DNA of 34,197 bases from assembly GCA_000447185.1 (NCBI GenBank), contig KE647133.1, positions 1 through 34,197 on the forward strand. Direction: 5' to 3'. Under the pieces are notes generated by a model. That model saw only the letters and a list, made by a program, of their open reading frames with translations. It was not told the origin of the DNA and did not search any database. This DNA is from Vairimorpha apis BRL 01 (lineage: Eukaryota > Microsporidia > Nosematidae). Below are positions 10,743 through 22,581 of the stretch, in pieces. Both the position numbers and the translations under genes were made by a program. The stretch's first letter is position 1. Each line of letters opens with the position of its first letter.

Positions 10743-12211
10743 ATGTTATTAATTTATTTTTTATTTTTTATAAACTTAAATCAACATCTTTATATACAGA
10801 AGAAAACAAACGAAAAATATCTGCAATATCTAATCAAAAAAATGAATGCTCTGAATTATTAAATATTAAAAATTTTAATCAAATATCTAATGAAAAAAAA
10901 GATTTTAATTTAAATTTTACTTTTTATGAAAATAACAAAGTAAATGACGATAGTTATACAAAAGAAAAAGTTAAAAAACTTAAAATATCAAATAATTTAG
11001 CATCTATAGAAAATATTTTTTTTAAAAATAATTTGTTAATAAAAGATTATTTGTTAAATGATAATATAAATTTTTTTGATGAAATATTAGAAATGTACAA
11101 TTTTTATAATTGTTTTTATGAAGATAAAGCATTTTATGAGATTGATAATTTATATGTTTTTGAAAAATTCAATTCAGTTATAGATAACAATGACTTAAAA
11201 GATTTTTATAATTGTAAAAAAATTTATGATTTTTTGGAAAATGAACCAAATAAAATTATGAGCAAAAATGAATCAGCATTATGTACAGATACTTCAGAAA
11301 ACAATATACATAATAATGATTTTGAAAATATATTAATAAAAAAATTTCAAGAAAACACAAATGATCCATATGCTATTAATGAGTTATATGATAATTTTCA
11401 AAAATGTTTAAAATCAAAAATGTACTTTAGTATTTTGAAGTATATTAAAAAAGATCTGATTAATGTGTTAAAATATGCTCTTAAATATTTACATATAGAA
11501 AACGAAAATAATAAAAATAAGATTTTAAAAATTATAGATCAAAAAAACAGAAAATTAAACTTTCTAAGTAATTTAAATGAATTAATTAATTTAAATTTTG
11601 AAAACAAGATTTTACTGAATAATGAAAAATGTAACTTTATAGAAAGTGTTCTTTACACAACTCATACAACAAAAATTTTAAATCGTACCTTAGAGAAAAG
11701 AATCTATAGTAAATTTATTGTTTTAAATAATTATATAAATAAAAATCACATCAAAGACTACGAATTGGTATATTATGCCATATCTGTTATAAATCAAATT
11801 ACTGACAATAATATAAGAAAATTATGTATTATGGCATTGCAAAACTTATTTATAAAAGATTTTCAAAAATGTAGTTTAAGATTTGTTTATTTAATTGTTT
11901 TCTTGTATAAATTTATGAATGAAAAAGATTTATACGATCAAAATTGGCATGAAAAATTTATAAAAACATTTTCAAATGGTTATTTTCATTTTAAAAATAA
12001 AGGATTTTTCAATAAAATTAAAAACATAATCGTTAAAAATCATTCTTTTTTACCTTATAAATTATATTTAATAATGAATTCTAATAATATAGAAGATGTA
12101 TTATTTGCATATGAAAAATTACAAGAAAATGAAACACAATTACAAATTATTAATTATTATATTGATATTACAAATAGAATCAAAGCAAAAATTTTTGGTA
12201 TTAAATATTAA
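10743..12211 (+). CDS. Secreted protein family alpha, copy 1 (frameshift near the N-terminus)
   Basis: The ATG at 10743 directly follows CCC and starts a signal-peptide-like MLLIYFLFFINLNQHLY. The main frame, which runs open to 12211, is entered by a -1 shift near 10757-10796; candidate sites are a T TTT TTA heptamer at 10757-10763 or a TA repeat at 10790-10796. Within the long frame the first possible initiator (TTG 11033) has no motif and no signal peptide, and the frame is open far upstream (ENKRKISAISNQKNE...), so that position is unlikely to be the real start. Total length would be about 489 codons, close to alpha-2 (about 477). The C-terminal half is helical and conserved with alpha-2 and alpha-3: VINQITDNNIRKLCIMALQN, NEKDLYDQNWHEKF and FAYEKLQENE. 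I do not recognise a known domain. The role is unknown; a secreted host-facing protein is inference. Confidence 0.7.
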
Positions 12212-13729
12212 AATTTCCTTATGATTTTTATATTCAAAAATACGAAGTTTTTAAACAAAAATTATATTAAAATTTTAATATTTACATTAATAAATTATTA
12301 TTTTAAAGTTAATTAAAATTTTTGCTTTATTTTGTTTTTAAGTTTTATTAAAATAATATTAATGATGATTTTACGTAAATATGTTTTAGTTTAATACATA
12401 GAAACAAAAATATATATATAGACATTATTAAATTTAAACAACATTTTTATATTTCTCAAAATACAAAAAATTAAATGGCATAATTTTTATAAATTTTATT
12501 GAGATATACTAATCATCTTTATTTTTTGCTTCCTTCAGCTCCGTCTCCGATTAGACACACACGAAGGTCCATAATTATCCACCATATAAGATTATTTACA
12601 GGCATAATGATTGTCTCATTAATATTTCTTTCATAATAATTTTTAGTTGTTTTAAGTTAGTAAAATATTATATATAAAAAATTATGTTGTTTAAATTAGC
12701 ATTTTTTTTGAAAAAATATATTAACATATGAAATTTACATGAATAGAAAAATTAAAATGTAAAATTTTAATTATCACTTGAGAAAATTAAATATATTAGT
12801 TTATATAATATTTTGTTTATTTATAGCTTTATATATTGTTTTCCTGTTAAATAAGATTTGATTTTTATAAAAAATAAAATAGTTTTTTTAAGATTAAAAA
12901 TAAATTATATATATATTTTTTACGTTATACTGGAGTTTAAAGTTTGAATTCCTCAAAATTTTGAAAATTTAGCATCGTATTTATTAATTTAAATATTTCA
13001 TCAATCAAAGAAATTATTTATAGTCAATCATTAATTTATATTTAAAGTAAAAAGATTAAAATTTTGTTAAAATTCCAGATTATATTTAAAAAACATCTTT
13101 TATTTCAGATTTCACAATATTTTACAATAAAATTACCATTTTTATTCTAATATTTTAATTTCAGATTTATAATTTTATACATAACGTTTTTTTTAACTAT
13201 TTTTATTGCGTATAAATAAATTGCCTTTTTGTTATTTGTTTGAACAGGGTTAGATAGTCAACTCGTCAGTTTTTGTTATAATATAAGAAGATCGATATAA
13301 TTTTTTTATGTTTAATAATTGTTTTTTCTATTTTTAAATACTGTCAAGAATCTTTGTTTTAGTTCTTAATATTTTTATAAAACTTATGAAAAATGACAGA
13401 ATTTTTATTGATAATGATTTAAATCAATAAAAAAATCTTTTTTTTTAAATCTTTATTTAAATTAAAAACTTTAATTAATTTCATTTAAATTTTATAAATT
13501 TTTAGTTTTAGTTTTGAAAACTAAAATTTCATTTAATGTATAATTACAAAAACTAGCATTTTTTGTTTTAAATTATATTTTTTTCAAAATATTAGATAAA
13601 TTTTTTTTAAACGATATTATTATGTATTCTAATAAAGTTTTTATATTTTTGAAATAAAAAATTAAAAATTTATTATTTTAATGAAAGTGCATAAATAATT
13701 TAAATTTATATTTAATTATTTTACCGTAA
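12212..13729. other. Intergenic DNA with a small G+C-richer island
   Basis: About 1.5 kb without a supported gene. The stretch 12525-12610 stands out as less A/T-rich. On the minus strand a stop-to-stop frame of about 45 codons (12656-12519) ends IWWIIMDLRVCLIGDGAEG..., which looks like real protein, perhaps the C-terminal tip of a dead mobile element. A second short, less A/T-rich spot lies near 13245-13275. No family can be named. Confidence 0.4.
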
Positions 13730-14835
13730 TTAATCATAAATATTTTGTTTAAGATCTAAATATTGAGTTTCATATATTTTTGTATGTGTATGGATAATAA
13801 TTTTAAATATGTGTGAAGAATTATTCAAACATTTGACTTTATTAAGCATTACGAAAAACTTATCATTGCAATTAACTGTGATATATTCCTTAAATTCATT
13901 GTTGTTATTATCATAAATAAATATAATGGGTTGGTTTTCACAATCTATTTTGACCTCTTTATATTCTAAATTTATTTCACAACCAATCCAAAATTCACCA
14001 TACAATAAATTTTTACATTCTATAATATTAAAAATTTTAAAAATATATTTATCTTCAGTATTAAAATATTTATAGATATTGTAGATATCTGTTAATAAAC
14101 AGCTAAAAAAAAATTTCTTGATTCATTTGATATTTCTTGGCCTTTTATAAGATGATATCTTTGCATTATCATATTTCCATTTTCATTTTCACAAAAAAAT
14201 TTTAAAGAATTATAAACCTCATTTAATTTAACATTTTCGGTACTAGTGATTATGTTTAAAAGTATTAAAAATACACCTTTAATCTTTTCAATAGAATTAT
14301 AAAAATATAAAAGAGGATATTTTATAAACATTAATTCTAATGACCTGACAGATTCATTCAAAATTTTTTCAATATTAGTTATAATAACTAATTTGTTATT
14401 ATTTATAATATTTTGTAAAAATTCATCCCAAATAAATTTACTATAATTTTCTATGTTTTTCACTTCTATTTTTTGAAGGTTATCATATGATTTTCCAATT
14501 GAAAATTTAGGATTTATCTCAAAAATTTCATAATTTTCATTAACAGAAATTTTAAAATCATTTAATGTGATATTTTTATTATTTTCAATCATATAAATTC
14601 GATTTTCAATTATTTTATTATCATCTAAAGCGATATTATAGAAAAATAATTCTGATAAATCATCGTTTTCAAAAGAAAAAAAATTACTCCTTTTATGTTC
14701 TATAGGTAATAAATTTTGAATAAATCCGTAAGAAAACACACTTGAAGTTTTATAGTTAAAAATTATATAATTTTTAGTTTTTATTTCTAAATTATATATA
14801 TTTAACGTTAAAATAATGCTTATTAAATATAACAT
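13730..14835 (-). pseudogene. Secreted protein gamma, split by one frameshift
   Basis: A minus-strand gene of about 368 codons. It starts at ATG 14835, one nucleotide after a GGG triplet (14837-14839), with a signal-peptide-like MLYLISIILTLNIYN. The first frame stops at 14092. The -1 frame runs on without a stop from the A9 run at 14105-14113 (DIYNIYKYFNTEDKYIFKI...) into GEFWIGCEINLEYKEV and ends at 13730. Coding-like sequence therefore continues across the junction, and one extra base in the run would join the halves. On the coding strand the site reads T TTT TTA, a canonical -1 slippery heptamer. I see no clear homology to the alpha or beta families beyond composition. Predicted mixed helix and strand; function unknown. 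It could be a live gene with a homopolymer error, a young pseudogene, or a frameshifted gene. Confidence 0.68.
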
Positions 14836-14836
14836 A

Positions 14837-14839
14837 CCC
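14837..14839 (-). promoter_or_regulatory. GGG start-proximal motif of gamma
   Basis: On the minus strand the context is AAAGGGTATG, a GGG triplet one base before the start codon. It matches the CCC/GGG signal described upstream of microsporidian genes and fixes the start of the gamma gene. Confidence 0.5.
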
Positions 14840-15734
14840 TTTCTTGAATTTTTTTTAAATATATCTTTTTTACATGATAAAAATTTTTAATTTACATTTA
14901 TTTTCAATAAAACTGATTCATAAATTTATGATTAATAATTATAAAAAATATATAGATATGATAAAATTGTATGATATAAAATATATAAAAAACAACATAT
15001 TTTTATTTATCAATTTTATTGTAGAGTTATTTTTGATTTAATTATTGTACAAATTATATTATAAAATTTTTTTTTAATAAAATTAAATATTTATTTTTTA
15101 TGTAAATTTTTTTTTCAGCAATTATTAGTAAAATTACATATTAAACTAGATATTTTACAATACAAAGATTAAAAAACTTATAATATTGATCATTGATTGA
15201 AAATAATTTTAAAGCTGGAAATAAAAATTTAACACAAAGCTTATATATAAAAATATAGTTTAATAAAAATATCAAAAATAAATAATTTCAAGTATACATT
15301 CTGTCTAAATCATTTTGTGAATTTTATACATCCAAAAAATTAAGTTTTTTTGTTTAGTGTTTTGCATGTATATATATGTATTATATATTTAGTCGAAATA
15401 AATCTTATAAAATTAAATATTAGTTTTTTTAAATTTATCAAGACCATTATTATTTAATTTAAAAATCTCAAACAATCAAATAATATAACTTTAATTCATT
15501 TTAAAATGTTTTTTTAAATTTATTTTTAAAATAGAATAAATAATTTTTAAACAAATTTCAGAAAATTAGTCATTGTTAATACACATTTTTTTGTCAAATA
15601 TTTCTTTGATGAAAAATTTGATATTTATTAATATAAAAAAAAAGTAACAAATAATTAATAATAATTTATCTTGAAATGAGTAATGTAAGAAAGTTCCTGT
15701 AAAAAATTTTTAAATAATTTAAATAAATATATTT
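14840..15734. other. A+T-rich intergenic DNA
   Basis: About 0.9 kb with no gene, RNA or repeat recognised. Confidence 0.5.
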
Positions 15735-16012
15735 TATGTTATAAGAATAGAATCGATTTCATTGAATCGAAGACTAGTATATGAGTGTATGAACCTAGAG
15801 GGGAAGAGGTGGAAAAAACTGTGGACAAGTTAGTAAGAAATATACCTTCTAGAAATGCTATTATCTATAAGACAAAACATAAATTAAACAAAACAAAAAA
15901 GCTTCGAGATAAAATTCGAAGAATTCAAAAATGAAACTGAACTATTAATGTCACAAGGTGAAAATACTAATAAAAATAAATAGTTACAACACAACAACTC
16001 AATAAATCTATT
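15735..16012 (+). pseudogene. RLE retrotransposon C-terminal tail fragment (copy 4)
   Basis: A + strand relic beginning in the SIS-x-x-RR segment (ESISLNRR...). A 1-bp deletion relative to the 20.8-kb copy then moves the frame to EPRGEEVEKTVDKLVRNIP, which matches EPREDEMEKAVENLVKTIP there. A Lys/Arg-rich tail follows, ending at a TGA near 15933. The flank contains AACTCAATAAAT at about 16000-16011, also present after copy 1, which likely marks the element's 3' end. Only the non-catalytic tail is present. Confidence 0.75.
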
Positions 16013-16334
16013 TTACTAAATAATACGAATGCATTAATTTAAAGTATTATAATTAATTTTATTTTACACAGTTAATTATTTTTAAAAATTTTATTTACAT
16101 TCTTTAATTTTATCTTCTATAGAATGTGAATTTGATTAACAAAAAAATAAAACTTTATATTTTTTCATTTTAACTATTAATATTGTTTTATTGATGTAGA
16201 AAAATGAAACAGTTATAGTCATAAATAATTTTGTTTTTTAACGGTTATTTTATAGTTCCGATTATAAAAATTATATATGGTCATGTTTAAATTAATTTGC
16301 TGAACTGAATATTAGGTTTGTGCTAATTGTCAAT

Positions 16335-16535
16335 TTTTTTACTACATTGAAATGCTCTTAAAAGTCTCCTTAAGAGTTATAAATTAAAAATACGTTTCAA
16401 TTCGATTAATGATATTGATTTTTTCCTGTGTTTATAATGATATTTGCTTATTATACTAAATCTTGCTATCAAAAATGGTATATACTTTGTATTACATCCA
16501 TGATCTTCTCAAATACGAAAATTTTTAATATTTAA
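16335..16535 (-). pseudogene. RLE retrotransposon endonuclease fragment, heavily decayed (copy 5)
   Basis: At DNA level the + strand GAAATGCTCTTAAAAGTCTC... TTTCAATTCGATTAATGATA... ATTACATCCATG parallels the region 3610-3765 of copy 2 on the same strand, so the relic encodes the minus-strand nuclease C-terminus and its tail. Multiple substitutions and deletions destroy the frame. It belongs to the divergent subfamily of copy 2. Confidence 0.65.
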
Positions 16536-16539
16536 AGTT

Positions 16540-18491
16540 TGATAGTTAATTATCGTGTTACAGTGTTATCACACACAAATATTCATTTCATATTGAATTA
16601 TTTTTTTCTTAAATTATATATAGTAATCCAAATTTATTCATTTCTTTTATTACTCATTACATTTATATAATTTGATAAAAATAGAATTTATTTCTTAGTC
16701 ATCGGTAATTAAAAATTTTTTATAATTGCTTTTTAATAAATTTAATATATTTTAAAAAAAGTATAATTAAAATTTCATTTTCTTATGATAAAATTAATCT
16801 TTTTATCATTAAATATTTTTAACTTTAAAATATTTAATTTAGTTTATAGGTTAAATTTAAATTTTTAAAAAAATATTTTAATATCTTAATGATTTTTACA
16901 TGTAAATATCTCTTATGTTATTTTTAAAAATTAATTTAAATAAAAATCACAAAAGTCTATTAAAATATTTAACTTTGAGAATATTTTTTAATTTGTAAAT
17001 AAGTTTATTAACATACTTTAACAATTTTTTTCTTTTTTAAACTAATTAAAAAACTTTTAATTATTATATAAGATAAGTAATTTATCATTATAAACAACAT
17101 ATTGTTTAATCAAAAGCAAATAAAAAAAATAAATTATTTAATACTTTTGTACAATTAATTTTTTTAAGTCAAAATTTATTTCAATCTTTAGACAAATCAT
17201 TGTAAGGCTATTCATAGATACAAAAATAAACCATTTTTATTATGTGAGAAGATATAATAACAAGTTATCATAATCAAAATAAGAATGAATTTAATATACT
17301 AAAACTTACGTACATATGTATAATATATGGTTAAAATAATAACATAGAGAGCTTATCTATGAAAGCTAGTTGAGGTAAATATTTTATAAAGAAAAGAAAA
17401 TTAAAGCAAACATGTTAATAAATTCGGCTTTTATTTTATCTTGATAAAAATGGTACATAATTAGGAAACAATTCGACTTAAAAAAAATTTTATTTGTTTA
17501 ATAAAGTTTATTTATAGAAAATAAAGTAAAACATGTAAAAAAACATTTAAATTTATCAAAATAATTTTTTTTAAAAAAAACACAATTTTAAAGCATTTTA
17601 TAAAACGTCATATTGCATATTTATGAAAAAATACAATGACATCTAAATTTCAATTAAAAATAAAATTTGGTTTGTATATTCTATTTTATACCATTAAATG
17701 TATAATTATAATAAAGAAATAAATTCTAATCTATCATTAAAAAAAATTTATTATGAATTTAGAATTTTGTAAATTAAATATAAAGTTTTTTTGTGTATTT
17801 TTCGATATATATTTAAAAATATATAACTTGCAAAATTAAAAACAACAATAAAATTATAATTTTAAAATAATGAATTATGTATTATCATAGAAATTAATTT
17901 TGCTTTTTATTTATGATTTCAGTTTTAATATTTTATTAAATACTATGTTACATTATAATTTTAATTCAATGAATTTATTGAACTGTTCACTATTAACATT
18001 TGTGAGTTTATTTACATTATAATTCTTTAATTATCTCTTTTTTGTAACTTTTTTGATAAAATAAATTTATATAATTTTAAAGTTCTTTTAAAATTTGTTA
18101 GTTTAATTTAATTGTGTGATTTATATAAAGTTATTTTTCTTATTTGTGTATCACTTATTAATATAAATTACAATTTTAAATAAATTTGTAAATTAAGATG
18201 TTAATTATTAAATAAATAGAAACATAGTTAAATAATAATAAATTATATAATTATGAATAAAATTTAATTTTAAATTTTTAAATATAAACTTTTAATTTGT
18301 ATCATATAAAAAGTTATAAAAAAAGACATCACAAATTATTAATAAAAAAATTTACACATTTTAAATAATATTTTATTTTTTTCAGCAAATTTTTTTTCTT
18401 ATGGATCTTAAATATTATTTAAAAAATCTTCAAATCTATAAATTAGATAATTATGTAAATTATAAAAATCATTTATACTGTTAAAATTATT
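16540..18491. other. A+T-rich intergenic DNA
   Basis: About 1.95 kb, the most featureless part of the window. There are long A/T runs, and no open frame, RNA gene or recognisable repeat unit. Confidence 0.5.
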
Positions 18492-19039
18492 TTAACTTAT
18501 TTTTCTATATAAAAAAATATCAATTTTATCTTCATAATATGTAAAATCTCCTAAAGTTTCTAAAAGATATAAAATATAAATTAATAAATCAACAGTTAGA
18601 TTTATACTTTCTAGTTCGAAGATGTTTAAAAATTTTGTATTTGATCATAAATTCCAATTTTTACAATTTCATCATATATTTTTCGATCCTTATGTTGATC
18701 AAAAAATTTTCTTAAAATAAGATAATATGTTTTTAAATCATTAAACGTTTCATATTTTACAAACATTGAAAATTTATTCTGTTCATATGTTTTTTTATCA
18801 AATTTTTTGGACATTTCTTAAAAACATCATAGAATCCAAATTTTTTAATTTATTATGAAAAATATATTGTTAAAAGATGTTAATTGTGTTAAAATAGAGT
18901 TTTCTAAAGTGTTAAAATCATATTTTGATTCATTATAATTTTCTTGTAAATTATAAATTACACATTTTATGTACGTTTCTATAAGTCTATTAAATTTGTA
19001 ATTTACAAGTATAATTAAAGCTTTTGTAATTTCTGGATT
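18492..19039 (-). pseudogene. Decayed helical-protein gene of unknown family
   Basis: Three consecutive protein-like stretches on the minus strand: 19039-18860 (ITKALIILVNYKFNRLIETY...), 18814-18626 (KKTYEQNKFSMFVKYETFND... to IYDQIQNF) and about 18636-18492 (NIFELESINLTVDLLIYILY... to a TAA). The last two join by one missing base in an A5 run at 18628-18632; the coding-strand heptamer A AAT TTT lies exactly there. Between the first two are several stops, best explained by two compensating shifts. No start codon with a signal peptide is visible. I could not align it convincingly to alpha, beta or gamma. It ends about 300 bp from the assembly gap, so the 5' part may be lost. Confidence 0.55.
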
Positions 19040-19334
19040 TTAAATCAGTGTATATTTATTATTAAATATTATATTCAAAATTATAAACGTAATAACTATA
19101 AAAAAACAAAAATATAAGTTATAAAACCAACATTGTGTGAATAGTAAATTTTATATTTATATTTCAGTTAATTTATATAAATAATAAATTGTTTTATAAA
19201 AAAAATTACAGCATTTTTTTGTTTAAAAATATATATAAAGAGCAAATAATTTATTTGTGTAATATGTATCAATTTATATTTATTATTATTATTAGAACAA
19301 AAAATTAATAATATTTTTAGTTTTTTTTAATTTA

Positions 19335-19374
19335 NNNNNNNNNNNNNNNNNNNNNNNNNNNNNNNNNNNNNNNN
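19335..19374. other. Assembly gap (40 N)
   Basis: A run of 40 unknown bases. It cuts alpha-3: sequence directly right of the gap is already mid-gene, corresponding to about the middle of alpha-1. The true gap must therefore be larger than 40 bp, or the gene is truncated. Confidence 0.95.
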
Positions 19375-20223
19375 AACACTAATAAACCGTACATTAAGAG
19401 AAGATATTACATATTTACAAATTTTAAAATGTACATTAAAATTTGTTAATGAGTTGACTGATAAAAACTTAAAACAACTATGTTTATTAGGAATACAAAA
19501 TTTTTTTATAAGAGATACATCTAAACATGTACCAAAATTTTACTTCATAATCATTATGTTGTATGCATATGTTTATGAAAAAAATATTATGATTTTGATT
19601 GGAATATAAAATTATTTAAAATATTGGCTTTAAAAAAATTTATTATAGAAAATTTGATACACTAATCACAACATTTTATTATATATGTCAGTAGATGAAC
19701 CCACTCTTACAATACGGATTCCTACATCTACTAACTGAATAAGTGATTATTCTGGTTTATTTATTATTCCCGCCCTTTTATATCTTTAATCTATTTGATA
19801 TCTGACAGGTCGGATTACATTTAATTTATAATTGTTTAGAAGAGGTTACTTATGTTTATTTTACATTTTATATTTCTTACTTTATATTATTTGATAGATT
19901 TGACTTCTGTAATTTATGTAAAACTATTTAAACAAAATAACCCTTCATGAATATTATGGGTTCAGAAAATAACTTTAATAAAACTACTTTATCTACTCCG
20001 TCTTCTATTTCAGATCAGAGTTTACCTCTGACAACAATATATTTAAAAAAAAACCGAATATACATTTTATTGTGTGTATTTTGCAATGAATTCTAAAGAA
20101 TTATGTTATTATTTATATAAATATGCAGAATTACAGAAAAATATGCTCCATTTTGAATTATTAAATAATTTAGTAGATATGTTAGATGAATTAAAGTACA
20201 AGTTATTTAAAATTACTAAATAA
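19375..20223 (+). pseudogene. Secreted protein family alpha, copy 3, C-terminal half, interrupted by a solo LTR
   Basis: From the gap edge the frame reads TLINRTLRED... and FVNELTDKNLKQLCLLGIQN, matching alpha-1 (ILNRTLEKR, VINQITDNNIRKLCIMALQN). After VYEKN the frame shifts by one missing base to YDFDWNIKLFKILALKK, the counterpart of YDQNWHEKF. A second missing base in an A7 run near 19637 leads into KFDTLITTFYYI. There the 351-bp LTR at 19686-20036 is inserted. After it, FKKK...VYFAMNSKELCYYLYKYAEL continues in the same frame and ends at TAA 20221-20223, matching the C-terminus of alpha-1 (MNSNNIEDVLFAYEKLQ). The insertion plus two frameshifts make this a dead gene. Its N-terminal half is hidden by the gap or deleted. 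Confidence 0.85.
19686..20036 (+). mobile_element. Solo LTR, 351 bp, with 5-bp target duplication, inside alpha-3
   Basis: The segment begins TGTCAGTAGATGAACCC and ends CCTCTGACAACA, so it has TG...CA termini. It is flanked by ATATA on both sides (19681-19685 and 20037-20041). Removing it and one ATATA rejoins the alpha-3 reading frame through TTFYYI-FKKKTEY, in register with alpha-1, which independently fixes both boundaries. There is no internal coding sequence, which fits a solo LTR left by recombination of a full element. It is less A/T-rich than its surroundings and shows no similarity to the other two LTRs in the window. Orientation and superfamily are not determinable; a Ty3- or Ty1-like origin is possible. 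Confidence 0.85.
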
Positions 20224-20757
20224 ATATACTTAAATTATACTTTAAAATGTTACTTTGTTTAATTTATATTGGATATAAAAATTTTTCTAAACATTTTCTT
20301 TAGTTTAAGTTTATGATAAATGATACTTTCATTTAAAATAACCATAATTGTTATAGTTTCACCTTTTATTCTTAAAATTTCTTTTATCAATCTTTTTTGT
20401 TTTGTTTTATTTATGTTTTTAACCAGTAATTTTTTAAAATATATATCATTTATTAGTACTATAGCTTTTTTCCATCTTTAATTCCATTTCGTTTATAATA
20501 TATACTTGTCTAACATTCTAATAAATAAATAATTATTTTTTTTAAAGTAGCTTTTTGTGTTTTCAAAAAAAATTAAATTTTTAATTTTTAAAATATTTTT
20601 TATATAAATTATTATCTAATTTCATATTATAAAATAAGAAATTATATTTGTGGTCTAAATATCACATGATTTAAATAAAAATTCCCTTCAAAAATAAAAC
20701 TTACCGCCAAAAATTAATATAAAATTTATTTTAGTTAACCTATACCCAAATTAAAAG
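20224..20757. other. Intergenic DNA
   Basis: About 530 bp of A/T-rich sequence between alpha-3 and the 3' end of the RLE copy; nothing recognised. Confidence 0.5.
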
Positions 20758-21430
20758 GTTTATTGGGTTATTATTTTATAGTTGTTCATTATTATTAGTA
20801 TTCTCAATTTGTGGATTATTTAAAACAATTTCATCTTCATATTCTTCACTTTGATTATCTCGGGGCTTTTTTGATTCGTTTATTTTGAGTTTCGCCTCCT
20901 CGATATATATATTTTTTAAAGGTATAGTTTTTACTAAATTCTCCACTGCTTTTTCCATCTCGTCCTCTCTAGGTTCAATCCACTCATATCCTCGTCTTCT
21001 ATCCATAGAAATGGACTCTAAAGTCTTCTTAAGTACAATGGATTGCATGTACGCCTCAAGATTTGGTTGGATTTCTAGCTCTTTGATATACTTTCTGTGG
21101 TACTTAGCTACCACCCCATCCCATGTTATTACATATGGAACTAATCTTTGTCCGAGATTTTTATATTTGTCCAAGTTCATTAGCCAAAAGATCATACTTT
21201 CTTAATTTTTCGTTTTCGACAATAGTCAAACGGTCTTGATTGGTTATTCCAATCTCGACAATTAAGATTTCTTTATTCTTTTTGTCTATTACAAGTATGT
21301 CAGGCTTATTATGGCAGACTTTGATATCAGTTGATACCCTTGTATCCACTCGTATCTCGGCATTGTCATTAGACATAACCTCTTGAACTAAGTGGCTTCT
21401 TATTTTATTCGTCTTTTTAAATCCATACTT
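20758..21430 (-). pseudogene. RLE non-LTR retrotransposon, best preserved endonuclease + tail (copy 6)
   Basis: Minus-strand frame from 21430 (KYGFKKTNKIRSHLVQEV, directly after a TAA) through NAEIRVDTRVSTDIK, the nuclease core NKPDILVIDK...IVEIGI, KLRKYDLLANELGQ, PYVITWDGVV, QSIVLKKTLESISMDRRR, and a charged tail to the stop at 20776-20778. Two defects break it: a Tyr codon turned to TAA just after GQI, and one extra base before VPYV that shifts the frame. The 3' flank AACCCAATAAA near 20757-20767 resembles the AACTCAATAAAT tail of other copies. In R2/CRE-type elements this domain follows the reverse transcriptase and a Cys/His finger; neither is present here. Confidence 0.85.
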
Positions 21431-22309
21431 TTACCTATACCCATATATAATATTTACTTATATCACTACGAACGAATATAATAAACACAGAAACATGTCA
21501 ATTAGCAGCAACCTATCTCATCGTGCAATGACATACAAAAAACCATACAACAACAATAATAATAAACTATTTAATTTTAATCAAAAATTTATATGTTCAA
21601 GAGGTAGCATCCTAGAAGAATTCTTTTCTTCATGTCGCAAACCTGCTGTTAATACCACAATATTGTACATAGAATTGTACATATATTTTTTTATTACAAA
21701 AAAAGTGTTTTATTCAAAGCTTTTTTATTTACTTTAATTAAAATTTCGATTAATAAAAATACTAATTTTTATTTCAATAACAAAAAAGTCTGTGTTGTAA
21801 AATTAAATATTATATCATTATGACCATACATATTTAAACTTTATTTTTAAACAATTTTTATGAATTAAGTAAAATATAATTTTATTATAATAATATTTAA
21901 AAAATTAAAGAATACGTATCATATATTGTTTTTTCTACATACTATTAAGACATATCTTTTTGTTGTTTTTAAAAGATGGATATAAATTGTTCTTATAATG
22001 AAACAAAATTAGATACTATTCATTTTGTATATTAAAATTTATATTTTGTTATTACATAACTTTGTTTAGAATCAGTCTATAATTTGATTTATATATTATA
22101 AAGAGTTTAATTATAGTTGCAGTAAATTGTTATAATGTAAGTATTATTCATATAAGAATATTACATCAAAAAAACTATTTAAAAGAAATAATAATACTAA
22201 CTATGCAATAAAATTTCTATGAATTTGATATGTCTTTATTTACATTTATAATTATACAAATTACAATAAAAAATTGCAAATTTGTCATTAATAATTACAT
22301 GCATTATAT
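21431..22309. other. Intergenic DNA with one weak ORF region
   Basis: The part 21480-21680 is less A/T-rich. Both strands hold a short open frame: + 21495-21737, 80 aa with a poly-Asn run, and a minus frame with TAGLRHEEKNSSRMLPLE. Neither is convincing as a gene, and a piece of a dead element is as likely. The rest, to the LTR element, is plain A/T-rich DNA. Confidence 0.35.
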
Positions 22310-22314
22310 GTTAT

Positions 22315-22570
22315 TGACGTGTTTTGACGGGAGCGACCCGTGTTTAAAATATAACTCTAAATAACTTTTTATTTGATGTCCTTGCTCTTTGGTTTTACTC
22401 ATAGATCTTTTCATATTCATACCAGTCGTAATTGTATGTGGGTTCAGGGTAATTTGAATTTATACTTGTTTGTTTCTAGAATTAAACAAAACAAGTGATA
22501 AATTAAAAATGATAAATTAAAATATAAACAATTGTAAAAATATTAATAATTGTGGTAATTATTTACCACA
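22315..22570 (-). repeat. 3' LTR of the gag-only element
   Basis: Same length as the 5' LTR. The two visible differences lie in the stretch GTATGTGGGTTCAGGG (GTATATGGGTTAAGGG in the other copy). It repeats the gag start codon and first 35 codons, but that duplicate frame runs into a stop shortly after leaving the LTR (PSKHVNNI then TAA). Confidence 0.9.
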
Positions 22571-22581
22571 GACTACCCGTC

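Noticed and set aside
12519..12656. P-loop GTPase exon (CLIGDGAEG)
   Set aside because: The string resembles a GxxxxGK[ST] loop, but the Lys-Ser/Thr order is wrong and the frame stops three codons later, with no continuation or splice signals.
21495..21737. 80-aa ORF as a gene
   Set aside because: It has a poly-Asn run, no start motif, and an equally protein-like minus-strand frame in the same place; a relic is as likely.
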